NCBI RefSeq assembly: GCF_028554725.1
Contig: NC_071668.1
Span: forward strand, 77,904,719 to 77,968,718
Direction: 5' to 3'
From: Zeugodacus cucurbitae
Taxonomy: Eukaryota; Arthropoda; Insecta; Diptera; Tephritidae
Length of the DNA stretch: 64,000 nt
A model generated the notes under the pieces. The model was not told the origin of the DNA and made no database searches. It saw only the letters and a list, made by a program, of their open reading frames with translations. A program made the translations under genes and the position numbers. Below, one piece after another: positions 50,850 to 62,665 of this stretch (positions are counted from its first letter, which is position 1; each line of letters starts with the position of its first letter).

Positions 50850-53789
50850 TAATTTGGGTATATATTTTCTATATATGCTGTAATGCTCTAAATGTTTCTT
50901 CTCTTACTTTGAGTCTTAATCAAGCATTCATTTTATTCTTCGTGAGCTTCTCATTTCTTCATTTTTTCAATTGATTTCCACGTAACCATGAGTTCAGTTT
51001 TACAAGGAATAAATCCCAATTAAAAATTCCACGTCCTTCCCCTCATAAAAAACAAAAATCACGTTTATGCGCCTAAAAGTATGCTACAAAGATCATTTAT
51101 CATGAGCGCTCATGTGTCTATTGCAACGCATTGCTCCTCATCCTTTGTACCGGACAGCTTTCTATGTCTGTGAGTATGTGTGACTGTGAAAGGCCACGGA
51201 CAGCACTTAAATCGGCCCAACCACGCGCCACTGTCTTGACAGACAGACAGACACAACGCTTACAACGGATTATAAATGTTACTTATTTTAACCTGTGTCA
51301 TGCGGCATGTGGCATGTGGCGTTCTTGTACATGTATATGTTTGCGGTTTGGGGCATGTACTCAAAACAATCAAACGACATAATTGACTGTGGCCGGAAGT
51401 ACAATTGTTTGCATTGGGTTAGTTACGCGCTGCGCAGCGCTGCGTCACTTTGCTATTGTTTTTGTTTTCACATTTGCTGTGGTCGCTGGCGCTGACGTAG
51501 CCGCAGGAGGTGTGGCGGATCATTTGTTTGACGATGTCATTGTCAGTGATAGTAATTGCAGCGCAAGTCGTTCAAGCTTTTGCTGTGGTTGTTGTTGCAT
51601 GCATTGATGTGGCTGCCATTATGCGCCCCGGCATTTGCGTGCCTTCACCAACATCAAGGCCAACACCACAGCACACTTCACTTTGCTCACTCGCATGTTT
51701 ACCGTTATATGTTGCAGTAAAGTTATTGCGAAGTCCCCACAACACAACCCTTTGGTAACCCCCATAGTCTGGGCGCATATATGCGCATTAACGTAATGTC
51801 GGCTTTGCCGTCGAGCCGCGTAACGGGTGTGAGTGATTGGTGCTCTTATTTGAATTGACATTTGCGCGCTCACCCATACACATATGTTGTTACATACATA
51901 CATATATATATACCGTTATGTAAGGTATGTAACTCAGTTATATTCAAGCAGCTCGGCAAGGGTTAATAAGAAGCGAAGTTCCAACCGAAGTGATTGCCAA
52001 CAAGCAATCATCTTTGTAGCGCGCAAATGACAATCTCTTAAATTCAGCGAGAGTGCGGGTGGCGCGTTGGGTGAGTTGAGAAATCACGAGTTGTAGGCCT
52101 ATGGCAGACAGTCGATGTTCAACATCATTTCGCGCATAATTTAATATGCAAATGTAATTTGCAAGTAGTGCAGCGCCTAAGTGTAGGCTTCCTCGCCACG
52201 AACTCAGCGGCTGCCAAACTCGGTGTTTAACGCGCTTCCTGCCCGGAAAGACAAGGCCTACTTGCTTGCTTGCGCTCATGTCTAAGCGGCAAACTTAATC
52301 AGCCCAACGCGGCGTGAAAATTTGCTGCACTTTGATGTTCAGCACATTTACGAATTTGCATAAAATTTTATCGCCGCTTTTTAACCCTTTTCGCCGCTGG
52401 TACGTATGCTGGATTATTAAAAATTCAAAGGTGATTTGAGGTGTCTTAAAGTATGCTGTCAGCTACGGTGGAAAGCTGCGTCATTATTTACACTTTCGTT
52501 GGTATTTGCGCGAAAGGTTTTCGAAAAAGTAAGGCAAAATAGTCAATTTATACAAATATTAAGCAGAAAATCAAGCTGGTTTGCTTCATTTCATGTTGAA
52601 AAATATTTTCGCAAATTTTCGAAATTAATTAAAACGATGTTTTGCTAACTTTCGTCTGTCATATTCCAAAAACAACTTCGGCGATTCGCTTTAAAGCTAC
52701 AATTTAGGAACACACATGAAAATAGAAATCGTGCTTTAAATTTTCGAAAACTCCCGAATATAAAATCATTTTTAGCGCAAAATCGAAGATTAAATCATAC
52801 AATTTGTTAAAAATTAACACGCCAAGTATAAAGCTTACGTTATTCCATTAATTGGATGCCAAAATTTGTAACTTTTTTGTTGTTGTATCATTTGTTTACT
52901 CCATCATCGCATTTTATTTTCGAAAATTACGCTTTGTTGACATTGCCGGAGACCGGCGTCTGCCACCAGACACTTGCTTTTTTCAGCGCCTCTCTGTTTA
53001 TGCATATTTTTATGCGCGCACAAGTAATGAATAATAAAAGAAAACATAAAATAAATGTTTTCGAAATTTGTTGGCAAATATTCAAATTCAAATTTGTGCG
53101 TTTCGTTGTTGGCGCATCAGTTCAAATTCGGGTTTATTGTAGTTTTACGGTGTTTATTTTGTGCAGCCACTAAAAATTCGGCTGACTCAGACGGTGTGTA
53201 TGTGTAATGAATAGACAAATGTAAAACGAAGAAAAACAAATAGTTTTTGACAGTTCATGAAATTTGTCTGCTGTTTTGTTTAATAAATTTTGAGTTGTGT
53301 AAATATGAATTTTAAGCAATCGCAAATTGTTGACCCATTTGGCTGGCAGAGTTTTTACACATGTCTGCACACACAAACCTCCATTCTAATTTTATTAGTT
53401 TCGGCAGTTTGAGTAAAAAAAATATATATATATTTTATAGACATGTGTACATATGTTTATAATTATTTTTCTTTTACCATTAATTATACGTTCTGTCTAG
53501 CGTGACTTGCGCGTCGTTGCCTCATACATATGCATATATGTATATATTTGCAATGCTATTCACTTGCTTCTGTTATTTTTAGCAACGCATGTCGGCGAAA
53601 ATTTCGTAAACAGTTTTAAAAATAAACTGCAAAGTGGAGAAGAAGAAGTGAAAAATTAAAATTTCGAAATTATATCAAGGTACTCTTGCATACGCTGTTG
53701 TAATTAAGTGCTAATTTGTAGATTCTCTACCAAAAATTATAGTTCCGATAGTGAACGGATGAGAATTCGACGTTTCAAGTTCAAAACCC
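50850..53789. other. Non-coding stretch
   Basis: Overlapping short frames on both strands at 51131-52279 are GC-richer than their surroundings but show no domain or splice-linked exon series. No mobile-element ends were recognised. Confidence 0.45.
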
Positions 53790-53793
53790 TTAA

Positions 53794-54438
53794 GCGATTA
53801 GGGGTAGTCAGAGACACGAAAAAATGAGAATTTTCAATAATTTTTTGCTATTAAATCATATTATATTACAAAAGTAATAATAATGCATTATTATACAATG
53901 TTTTGACTTGAAGTCACGAAAATTTGAAAAAAAAAATTTATAGTTTCCAAAGTTATAGCTGTCTGTGTTGACCCAGTTTAAAAAAAGGTCCTTACGGCGA
54001 CAATCATAAGTCCTTGGAGATTCATCTAAAATTAATCGGATAAAAAATAGTTTTATAAATAGACAATCCTGGGCCTGAACCAAACTTTTTTTTTCAAAAT
54101 TAACAAAATGTCGGTCTCAGGAACTTTTTTTTCGAGATTTTCGGAAAAAAATTAATTGGTCTTAAAGAATTGAAATTTTTGAAAAAAAAATCTTTGGTTC
54201 AGGCCTGAATTTATTATGCATTCTAAACACTGTAGAAATTTCATTAAAATCTACCGAGCGGTTTTCAAGTTACAGTTGTCACCAGTTTAAAAAACATAGT
54301 TTTGAGAAAAAAGCATTTAAAGTTTCACACTAGCATGTTGGAGTGCCTGAGCGGTCGGTGTTATTTGTCGAATAAATCTAAAAGCAAAATTAAAAAAAAA
54401 AACATGATATTTTGAAAATCCTGACTACCCCTAACCCC
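53794..54438. mobile_element. MITE flanked by TTAA (piggyBac-type)
   Basis: A 645-bp element lies between two TTAA sites (53790-53793 and 54439-54442). Its 18-bp ends, GCGATTAGGGGTAGTCAG and, in reverse complement, GGGGTTAGGGGTAGTCAG, match at 16 of 18 positions. Inside, GGCCTGAACCAAA (about 54071-54083) is repeated inverted near 54192-54204, and a GTTATAGCTGT...CAGTTTAAAAAA block is repeated directly. There is no coding capacity. The TTAA target is the hallmark of piggyBac-type transposases, so mobilisation in trans by such an enzyme is inferred. Confidence 0.7.
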
Positions 54439-54442
54439 TTAA

Positions 54443-56230
54443 GAAATTATAATTTCCAGGCCTTTGATACCCTCTTCTGCTGTGGAAATAAAAAACTTGA
54501 ATTATTCTCAATAAAATAAAAAAAAAATGTTTCCTGACACTGCATTCAAACTTGCTCGGCTTAACGCGAAATTTTAAACGCGATTTTCTGAAACTGCGAA
54601 ACTGTCTTTTTCAAAACAATACCCACATTCCTCAAGTTCTAATTCACCGATTTACCTACAAATTTTGGAGAATCTGTTTTATAGAAGTCTCTATCGCTGA
54701 AATTTGCCTCGCCTCCAAATTTGAATTTCTACTATTTTTAAAAAAATCGAAACAGAAATATTGAGTGCTTTTAAGTGTAAAAAAAAATTACTAGAAATGC
54801 ATGTTATAAACATCAGCCCACCTTAAATAAAACATTTAAGGGCTCACTAACGTTTTAACATTTCAAATTTCTGTGTATAGTGTTACCACTTAGTTGAAGT
54901 CTTCGTTACTCTTATTGCCGACAGCCAGACAGGCTACCTTTCAATCAAAGTAAATAAATGCGACAGTTGAGTATTTGGAAATTTTTGTAATGCAAATAAA
55001 TGGGAGCTTCAGTAATAACAAAAATATATTGAGATATAAATACATATCCATGCATATCTAAAAAATGTATGCAACAAAAATAAATAAATAAATGAACGGC
55101 AACTATGTAAGTGAAATGAAGGCAGATTTGAATTTCATGGCACATTGCCAAGCGGGTATTTTTGCAACTGTGTAGCGCCCTCTGCTCTCGTCGTCTCAGT
55201 CATATATACATTCACATCTCCACCGTGTGACTGAGTCAATGGTTGTATCGGTGGCATTGTAAAGAGGCAAAATATGCAGCAAATAAAAGTATGGTGCAGC
55301 ATATTTGCAGCAATTTTCACAAAACAGCAAAATAACAACAACAAATATATGTAAAACGGTGAAGTTATGATGGTAACACGGCAGCGCCAGATACATTTGT
55401 TGTTATTGGAGTGAGTTGCATTGCAGTTACTTCAATATTTACTTATTCATACTTATATTCATACATACTTACATACAAATATAGATGTGTGTGACGATGA
55501 ACCGCTGGTACTCAACAAATCTTCCTTACTCGTTTTACCCTCAACAATAAAAGCAATAATGCTGGCATCAGAAACAGCAACAAATACATATCTACACTTG
55601 TACTTGTATTGATGTGTGTAAAAAATCTTAATAAACAACAATGTCATCGTTAACATTGCAGATGTTGCACGTCACTTGACAGTGCAACCGAGCACAAAAG
55701 CCAACTTTGAAAAGCAGCAGCTACAAAACTGGAGCAGATTTCGAGCGTTGATCTCTTCAGTTTGTTGGCACGTTTTAGCTCACTTGCGCCTAACACGAGG
55801 CTGCTATTTGCAAACACAACAGACATACAAGCATAGTAATTCATCGATATATAAAATTTAATAATATGTTTGAGAACGAAGACTGAAGAACATACATCGA
55901 TTTTCTAATGTTTAAAAATCTGATATATTTTTTCCAGAAAATAACTAAAAAAATCAATCTAAGATGAAAACATATTTTTAAATGAAAGCTTTGTGGCTCA
56001 CGTGAAAGCTCTTAAGCTAATGCCTCATTTACCAGCAGTGCGCCCATAAATTCACTCTATTTAGAAATGTATTAAATTTTGTGTAAATTTTTTAAATAGT
56101 TTGATTCTAGTTAGAATCTCTTTCCCCAACAAGAAAATCAAATCAGAAATTATCATTGTGTGTGTACTCGTTTCACACAGCAATCAGCCGCATGCTCTGT
56201 TATGATCACTTTGCCAACGAATGAATATGT
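54443..56230. other. Non-coding stretch with a decayed repeat
   Basis: The part at about 54560-54740 (TTTAAACGCGATTTTCT... ATTCACCGATTTACC... CAAATTTTGG) resembles 58800-58910, so both are probably copies of one old repeat. No gene was recognised. Confidence 0.4.
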
Positions 56231-56303
56231 GCCCGGGTAGCTCAGTCGGTAGAGCATTGGACTTTTAATCCAAGGGTCCAGGGTTCAAGTCCCTGCTCGG
56301 GCG
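56231..56303 (+). tRNA. tRNA-Lys(TTT)
   Basis: A complete 73-base cloverleaf. The acceptor stem GCCCGGG pairs with CTCGGGC, with discriminator G. Box A is TAGCTCAGTCGG, the anticodon loop CTTTTAA is closed by TTGGA/TCCAA, and box B is GGTTCAAGTCC. The anticodon TTT reads lysine AAA (and AAG by wobble). There is no intron. Confidence 0.97.
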
Positions 56304-56310
56304 ATATAAA

Positions 56311-56316
56311 TTTTTT
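56311..56316 (+). terminator. Pol III terminator of tRNA-Lys
   Basis: Six T residues, seven bases downstream of the discriminator base of the tRNA-Lys gene. Confidence 0.8.
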
Positions 56317-59300
56317 ATTAAATATTTTTTTATTTGAAATAAAACATTTTTCGTTTTCAAAATAAAAAAATATTAGTGAATAATTTAACATTATTTTCTG
56401 TTTGAAACACTTGCAACTAACTGGAACATAGTCATCGCCTGCAGTAATTGCTTTGAAACGCTTAGAAATACAAAGTACAAATTGCTGCTGAGTGCTCTGC
56501 TTTGGCAAGTGGAGCAGCGCTAAACAACAACAACACCTAAGTTGTTGGCAAATAAGCATTTCGCACCAGACAATCGTTCGTGTCCCACATTAATCATGCC
56601 ACAGAGCGTAGCTGTGCTGACGTTTTTGACATTTGCTTATTCGCCGTTGTTATTATTGTAACAATTTTCCAACGCTTCATGTTTATTATGCCTACTGCAA
56701 TATCTCGGGTATTTCTTTATTTTTTATTTATGGCAGAGGCCTGTTGTTTTCAAGCGCTTATTTGCTATTTTTAACTCAGTCAGTTGAATGTGCTGGTAAG
56801 TGTTGTTGCTTTTAGTGTGGGCAATATGCGCATAAATTGTTTATTATTGCGAGCAAATGACGTGTGGCGAGTAGTGTTTGTTATAACTGTAAATATGTGC
56901 ATATTCATTTTTTTATTTAAAAAATAATTATTTTGAAATTATTTTTTTTTATTATTTACTGGTGAGTAGCTCTAACTTAAAGCGCTAAAAATGCTAAAAT
57001 AGAGATAACATAAAATTATAAAATAATAAAATTCATAAATTATTACTTCATAATAAGAAAAAAATTGTTCAAGATAAAAGCAAAATAATATGAACGCAAA
57101 CCGCAACAAATGAATATATGGCAAATGAAACTGAATTAATTACTTTAACTAACAACAAATAATGCTTCATTTACATATATGTTTGTATGTATGTATGTAT
57201 ACGAAACATTCCAGTTGCGCTCCAATGATTCACCACATAGCCAACAACGCGGAACGGTATCTGAAAAATGCGTTTGGTTACACATCCAAGAGTAGCGCTC
57301 CAAACTGTTACGCACATCAGTGTGGCGGTCTAACAAATCAACAAGCTTCATACCCCGAGCTGTGTATTTTTATGATATTCAAGCTTTAATTTACAAAAAA
57401 AAATTTTAATATGCGATTTCCAAATAACTTCAGTAAGGAATAACCGACAGTCAGCATATATCTACTTATTTATAAATATGTATATATATGTATATTGTAT
57501 GTATGTATGTACATATGTACCCACATATAACTCTGCTACTGAAAATAAGTTACTTTTTGCTATGTTTTTTGCTCAAATTTGTTATTATTTGTTATCTAAG
57601 CTCATCTTTGTGCCCGTTCGCCTATCGCAACATCAACACTACCTGCCCACCCTCCCTTCACCTCTCCCCTAATGTATTCTTCTATTTTTAGTTTAATAAA
57701 TTTTATCGCATTTTTTTCGCAAACGCGTTCATTGACACCTGAATGGGCGCACGCAAAACTAGCAAAACGACACAGAAGATCACAATGCGCAGTTATATAC
57801 GAGGCTTTCAGAGTCATTCGTAGGCACACATGTTGAGAGATACATATTGGTGTCTGTCTCAATGTATCTGGCTGCTGCCTACTGCCTGCTTGTCTGGCGA
57901 GCTCTTCTCCGTTATTTATTTATCTACTCTGTAACATTCGCGGTGGCCAGCTGTTTGGTTTCACTGGCCTTTTATTATTCGTTGACTGAGTGGCCAATTG
58001 CTTAGCGATTTTTCATTTTATATGTTGTTTACTATTATTTTGATTTTTTTTTCACATCTCAATTTTCCCACTTCCTACCACACGAGCATTTTCAAGTTTT
58101 TCTCCGTTTGATATTATTTTTCCATTTGCGCTTTTTTTTCTTTTTTGTATTGGTCTTCCGTTCATTTGCGGTCTGTTGCATATCTGCGGTTTCATTGCCG
58201 TTTTAATGCTCATAACTAACTTTTCAATTTGTGCCAAAACGTGTAGCTGACAGATTGAGGCAAGACTTTTATTATTTGAATTATATGTGCATATCATTCC
58301 ATATAATTGTGGGCCACATACGAGTATTAATACGAGATTGTGGTCATGTGCTCAGTGACCGAGTATGATTAGCAGAATTTTTTTTAGGTTTTCAGCAAAA
58401 CTGTAAATTCGTATTCACGGCATTGTCGGTTGAGTGAAATGGGTCAAGCCGATATCAATGGTAAATCGAGATGTACGTTTGTACATTCTTCTTCTTTTAT
58501 TGTGAACCCTCTGAGTTTGATATCCAATATTCGTTTAATAATTTGTATTTGTGCTGTATGACGGCATGTTTCGAGAGCTTTCGGTTCGTCAAGCTTTAGA
58601 GATTGACATACCGAACAAGCTGGCCAAATAACCTGACAGCATTAGATCCTCCCTGTACAGGCTCATTTTCAAAAAATCGATTTTTTTCGATAAACTGGAA
58701 ATAGGAACTATTTTATGCGTGTACTGACGAGAAGAAAAAAGCTTGACAAAATTATAGCTAATATAATGGAGCGGGCCAGAGTGCGTTTTGTAAAGAGTAC
58801 CTCATTTTAAACGCGATTATCTCGAAACTTTTTTTTAGAAAAGTGATCGTGTTGTAACTCAGAAATTTATTGGCCGATTTGTTTCAAATTTTGTGAGGAC
58901 TTTCTCTACATTACTATTGGAAGGATTAACCAAAAATCAGAAAAGATATTGCGTGCTCAATACATACCTTTTTGGTGTCAGAAATGTAATAAAATTGCTC
59001 TTAATTCTGACTTCTTTTTCAAACACTTATTTCATATTGATTTTTTTTTTATTTTATAATACAATCTGAAATAAGTCTCCCTTTTGAGTACCCGATTTCC
59101 TTTACAAAGTCACTTTTTAACTTGTTTTTAAATAATTAATCTTCTAAGCCTTTATGTGCTCAGAATGTTAATAATCCGCCGTAATATGGCTTTCTAGAAT
59201 ACAGACTTTTCTATGCCGAAGTAGCAGCTTAATTAAACTTTTGTTAGCACAGCTTTACTGCTTCTGTTATTAAAATTTCAAAATGCTCAAATCACGCACA

Positions 59301-62019
59301 CACATCCTTCAAGCTCATATATGCATCGTTTCTTACATATATTCTCGTGTAAAAGTTTCTTTCCGCATAAACTCCTTAAGTACTGACACTTTACGGACTT
59401 CAACGGCCACTTAGACTACCTAATCTCTGTCGCTATTTGGCTTCCCAAGCAGCTACTCTCGGCAAAAGTTTGCACGCACCAGCTGTGAGCAGCAGCCGGC
59501 AGACGCACAACTCATGCTGCCACTCGCTCGCAACGGTTAACCAGTAACATTTTCCGCATTTCCACGCGCTGCAAGCAAAACTTTGCGACATCGCCTGAAT
59601 AACATTTTATTTTTATCACTTCACGCGGGTATGTGTGTGTGGTGGTGCGGTGCGGTGCGTGCGCTTTCGCTTGTAACTGTAATTTTATTAATTTAACATT
59701 GTGCACGTTGCGGCGACATAATTCAAGACAATCTGCTGTCCTGTCGCAAGTGCGCCAGCAAGCAAGCGTTTACTTACATAACTCTTCGTTTGCCACTTGC
59801 AGCCTTTCCTCACCCATTCTCCTCGCAGCGTCGCGTTTGCTCATAAACTTTTGCGTTATTTTCAGCGTTGCTTGAGCGCGCTTACTCACCTGTCACATCC
59901 TGTGCCGGAAGTACCGTAACTTTTTCATGATTTCCTTATGCTCACCTGAAAACTCTCGCTTTCTGCGCTTCTTCACAGTGTTCTTCCGCAAGGGATGTCG
60001 TCCGTTTACTAGCCGCCCACCCTAACACCGTTGTCGCCTTTAGTTTCTCGTTTTGTTTTTGCCTCGAGGATATTGACTGCTGCAAATAAAGTTTGTAAGT
60101 TGAAACTTTCGTCGCTGTTTGCCGTAAAATTTTCCATATCAAGCTTTATTAAATAATGTTGGCTGGAAATGCCACGGCAGATGGTAGCGCTTGATATGAG
60201 AGATTATTACTTGCGCCTTCACTATTACTTTTGCCAGTGTATATTTTGCCTGATTTGGTTACTTTTCTCGAACTGAAACCGCTTGTTATTTAAGAAAAGA
60301 ATAAAAAACCGCTTGCTTATTAAAGAAAAAATATTTCAAAAAGATTCAGGAAATGCTATCAGCTGCAAAAAATATAAAGATTTTTTTATTGTTAGAAATT
60401 TATTTTGTATTATTCCACCCTACGGCTGAGTACCATAAACCCTTTAAAAGCTCTGTCAAACTCCAAAATTCGCAATGCCTTCATCAGCGCCCGAATTCGG
60501 TATGGTCTATTAACTGGTGGGAGAGCGGCGCATTGGCACCACTGCCAAAAACCAATTGCAACATCCGATTTTATGGCACTTTAAATTGCCGTTCTCACAT
60601 TTCTTTTAACAGTTGAATTGAGTTTTACGATTTGAGAGCGATTCCAGCGCACAGGGAGAACCCTCGCACTAGTATTAGCGCTGCTTAAATTGTTAAATTA
60701 CCATGTAAGCTAACTGGTAAGTACACAAGCGATTATCCTTGCCACACATGCTACACGTACCATAATGGCTTCACTAACAACAACAGAAAACAACAACACA
60801 TAATATTCGTGACACAACCGAGGCTGCTTGTACTGGTTTCATTTAGTGGATCCTTGAAGTGTGTGGTTGCTGTTGTTGTTGTTACTGTTGTACAGTGGTT
60901 GTTGTGACATCATAGTGTCACTCTCCTGTGCGCAAATTCAAACACATCATTTGTTAGTGGCATGTATGTGGTTCGCAAACTAATACTTGCACAATATGAT
61001 ACATGCATAAACACACACACACCATCAAACGGCGAGCGAAATGAAGAGCAAGGCTAGCACGAAAGTATCGTGTAATCATGTACAAGTGCATGGAATAAAA
61101 TGCAAAGAAACAAAAAAAAAAACGGCGAAGAGTCCTCAAAACACAAAAAGGATATCAAGCACTTGTAAGCAGGCGGCCCAAATGTAAAAGGAAAAAAATA
61201 AAAAAAAAGGTTGAAAAAGGTTATGAACAGAAAAGCAGGCGGATAAGCGGCGTGGAATGTGTGCAAAATCGAAACATTTGTGCCACTTGGCTGAGTACTC
61301 AGGCACATGTTCACACAGCCCAACGCACACCATGCCGCAGCAATATTAAATGAAGCAACTCCCTGAACTCGCAGAAATGCGAACGGTACTGGAGCGTAAG
61401 GAGTGCCACTTCTATGGTTGGCGCCGCCGTCCGCCTCTATGGATGTAGGCTAACATTCAAATACATCGACACAACACTGTGCGGGGTTTTAGGTGGCATC
61501 CGCAGCGGAGGCGTTCCTCTGGCGGCCTTTCGTGTGGTTCATGTAACCCGTTTGCATTTTATATTTTTTACACGCAACTCAATGCCACCCTGCATATTTG
61601 AGTATGCATACTGCTTGTGCACACTGTAAATATTTGCTTTAAATATTTATTCGGTTCTTTGTCGTTTACGGTTGAATGCATTTATTGTGTGGTCACGTGA
61701 CTGCTGTTGTTGAGGTGTTGTTGGAGTGCATGAAAAGCGCTGGGAGTCACACAACGAAAATTAATTTTAACTGGTTTACAAAGCGTTTTAGGTCTCTTCA
61801 AAATTAAATTAGAACCTTAAAAGCAAAGTTAAATGTTTTAGTTTAACTTTAGGGGAAAGCTTTAAAGCTTTAGGAGTACCATATATTCATTCTACGGTTA
61901 ATGAACGTTCAAAGTATATTCTTCTTCGAAAGAATTTATAGTTTTTTGTATCAAAAATATGTCTTCAGTCATGTCGAATACCTCAGTTATGGCAAAGTGT
62001 TCCATACGTTCGTTGTTTT
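56317..62019. other. Non-coding stretch
   Basis: No gene was recognised. TATG simple repeats occur at 57186-57200 and about 57475-57520, and a decayed repeat at about 58795-58990. Open frames near 59500-60150 and 60950-61630 have no motif and no matching splice partners that I could find. Confidence 0.45.
57475..57520. repeat. TA/TATG microsatellite
   Basis: Interrupted TATATG and GTAT units, for example GTATGTATGTATGTAC. A shorter perfect TATG run sits at 57186-57200. Confidence 0.75.
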
Positions 62020-62663
62020 TTGATTCTGAAAACTGAATTTGATTAAAAAACTTCTACGATAAAAACGATTACAAAAATGTTATTCAAAATATTGGCCGTC
62101 GCTAGCTACTACTTTCGACCATCCTTCTGGCAGCATTCGTATTCCGTGACGAAAGAACTCCTCAGCTTTCGAATCGATCCAAGTATCAATCCAATTTTTG
62201 ACTTCTTCATAAGAACTGAAGTGCTCGTTAGCTAGACCGTGTGGCATCGATTGGCTTTAGCAACCAATTCAGCATCTTCGAAAATCTTCTCCCTTCCACC
62301 ACCATGCCGGTCTTCGACTTCATAATCACCATTCTTAAAACGTTGAAACCATTCGCGACATGTTCTTTCACTTAGGACAGCCTCATCGTACGTATCTGAA
62401 AGCATTCGATGAGCCTCAGCCGCACGTTTCTTGGAATTAAAAAAGAAAAGCAAAATTTCCCGCAAACGTCGAGAATTCGACTCAAAAAGTGACATTTTCA
62501 GTTGGGAATAAGTTTGGGATGCAAACAGATCTCTAGAAATATTTTGTTGGGTTAATGTTGACACAAATGTCCAAGATCGATATAAAAAAATCGATTTAAT
62601 CGACCAGTGCTTGACCCTAGGGACATCTATTGGAAAACGGCGGAAGCAAAGTTGTAGACTTAA
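62020..62663 (-). mobile_element. Mariner element (family 2), catalytic domain deleted
   Basis: The right end (5' end on the minus strand) reads TTAAGTCTACAACTTTGCTT next to a TA (62664-62665), matching the ends of the copy at 7.2 kb. From the ATG at 62495 the minus strand encodes about 85 residues of DNA-binding domain: MSLFESNSRRLREILLFFFN, then SERTCREWFQRFKNGDYEVE and DRHGGGREK. It then jumps, with a frame change, to the transposase C-terminus: GLANEHFSSYEEVKNWI through KVVASDGQYFE and TAA (62080-62082). All three catalytic aspartates are gone. The left inverted repeat could not be found, so the lower boundary is approximate. Confidence 0.8.
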
Positions 62664-62665
62664 TA

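Noticed and set aside
51131..52279. Cluster of GC-richer overlapping frames
   Set aside because: No domain, no consistent frame and no convincing splice-joined exons on either strand.
56242..56559. 105-residue minus-strand frame
   Set aside because: Its C-terminal part is the antisense of tRNA-Lys (EQGLEPWTLGLK-type peptide); an artefact.
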